This document shows, piece after piece, positions 5,621 to 5,697 of a stretch of DNA of 5,697 nucleotides. The DNA lies in contig CANRXD010000131.1 in NCBI GenBank assembly GCA_947643685.1, positions 1 to 5,697 of the forward strand, given 5' to 3'. Position numbers and translations under genes: made by a program. The notes beneath the pieces were generated by a model that ran no database searches, had not been told where the DNA came from, and saw nothing but the letters and a program-made list of their open reading frames with translations. Within the stretch, counting starts at the first letter, position 1, and every line of letters begins with the position of its first letter. This stretch comes from an uncultured Clostridium sp. GTDB lineage: Bacteria; Bacillota; Clostridia; Lachnospirales; Lachnospiraceae.

Positions 5621-5657
5621 TTTCTTCATCTTATAGGAGCAGGAAAGTCGGTTTTGT

Positions 5658-5686
5658 TGGACATGAGGTTCGAAATCTGCTATAAT
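5658..5686 (+). promoter_or_regulatory. Forward promoter leading off the right edge
   Basis: TGGACA (5658-5663, five of six -35 matches), a 17-bp spacer and a perfect TATAAT (5681-5686) predict transcription starting near 5693, towards a gene outside the window. It is divergent from the DUF1836 promoter, with about 50 bp between the two -35 boxes. Confidence 0.65.
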
Positions 5687-5697
5687 AAAAACTCAAT

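Overview
The base composition and codon use (moderate GC, AAGGAG-type ribosome sites, strong sigma-A-type promoters) and the gene families suggest a gut-type Firmicute, most likely Clostridia/Lachnospiraceae. This is an inference from style and content, not from a marker gene.

Layout. Positions 1-150 hold the last 49 codons of a forward gene, probably an amidohydrolase. A long perfect hairpin follows (162-226), then a clear promoter (267-295). About 250 nt of leader come next. Its first half (308-444) is a three-hairpin repeat element and its second half holds an attenuator-like stem (475-510). Positions 549-4417 are a compact four-gene ABC importer operon of the spermidine/putrescine (Pot) type: permease, ATPase, substrate-binding lipoprotein, permease. 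Gaps of 13-21 nt and good ribosome sites precede genes 2-4. Positions 4418-4949 carry no convincing gene. They hold a second, inverted copy of the three-hairpin element (4499-4625), a strong 14-bp hairpin (4651-4686) and a doubtful 43-codon minus-strand ORF. A DUF1836 gene lies on the minus strand (4950-5555) with its own promoter and a possible operator. A second promoter points out of the right edge towards an unseen forward gene.

How it works together. The lipoprotein captures a small solute outside the membrane, the two permeases form the channel, and the ATPase powers uptake. The fold family is PotABCD-like, but the binding protein lacks the usual N-terminal aromatic Trp/Tyr pattern of PotD, so polyamine as the substrate is not secure. 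The DUF1836 protein is probably a small DNA-binding regulator of its own divergent locus.

The genes are ordinary. The most interesting content is non-coding: two diverged copies of a palindrome-rich element of about 125-137 bp bracket the transporter operon in inverted orientation. They share a core of about 75 nt and show at least one compensatory base-pair change. One copy forms the 5' leader of the operon mRNA. It could be a MITE/REP-like mobile element, a structured RNA, or a mobile element taken over for regulation.
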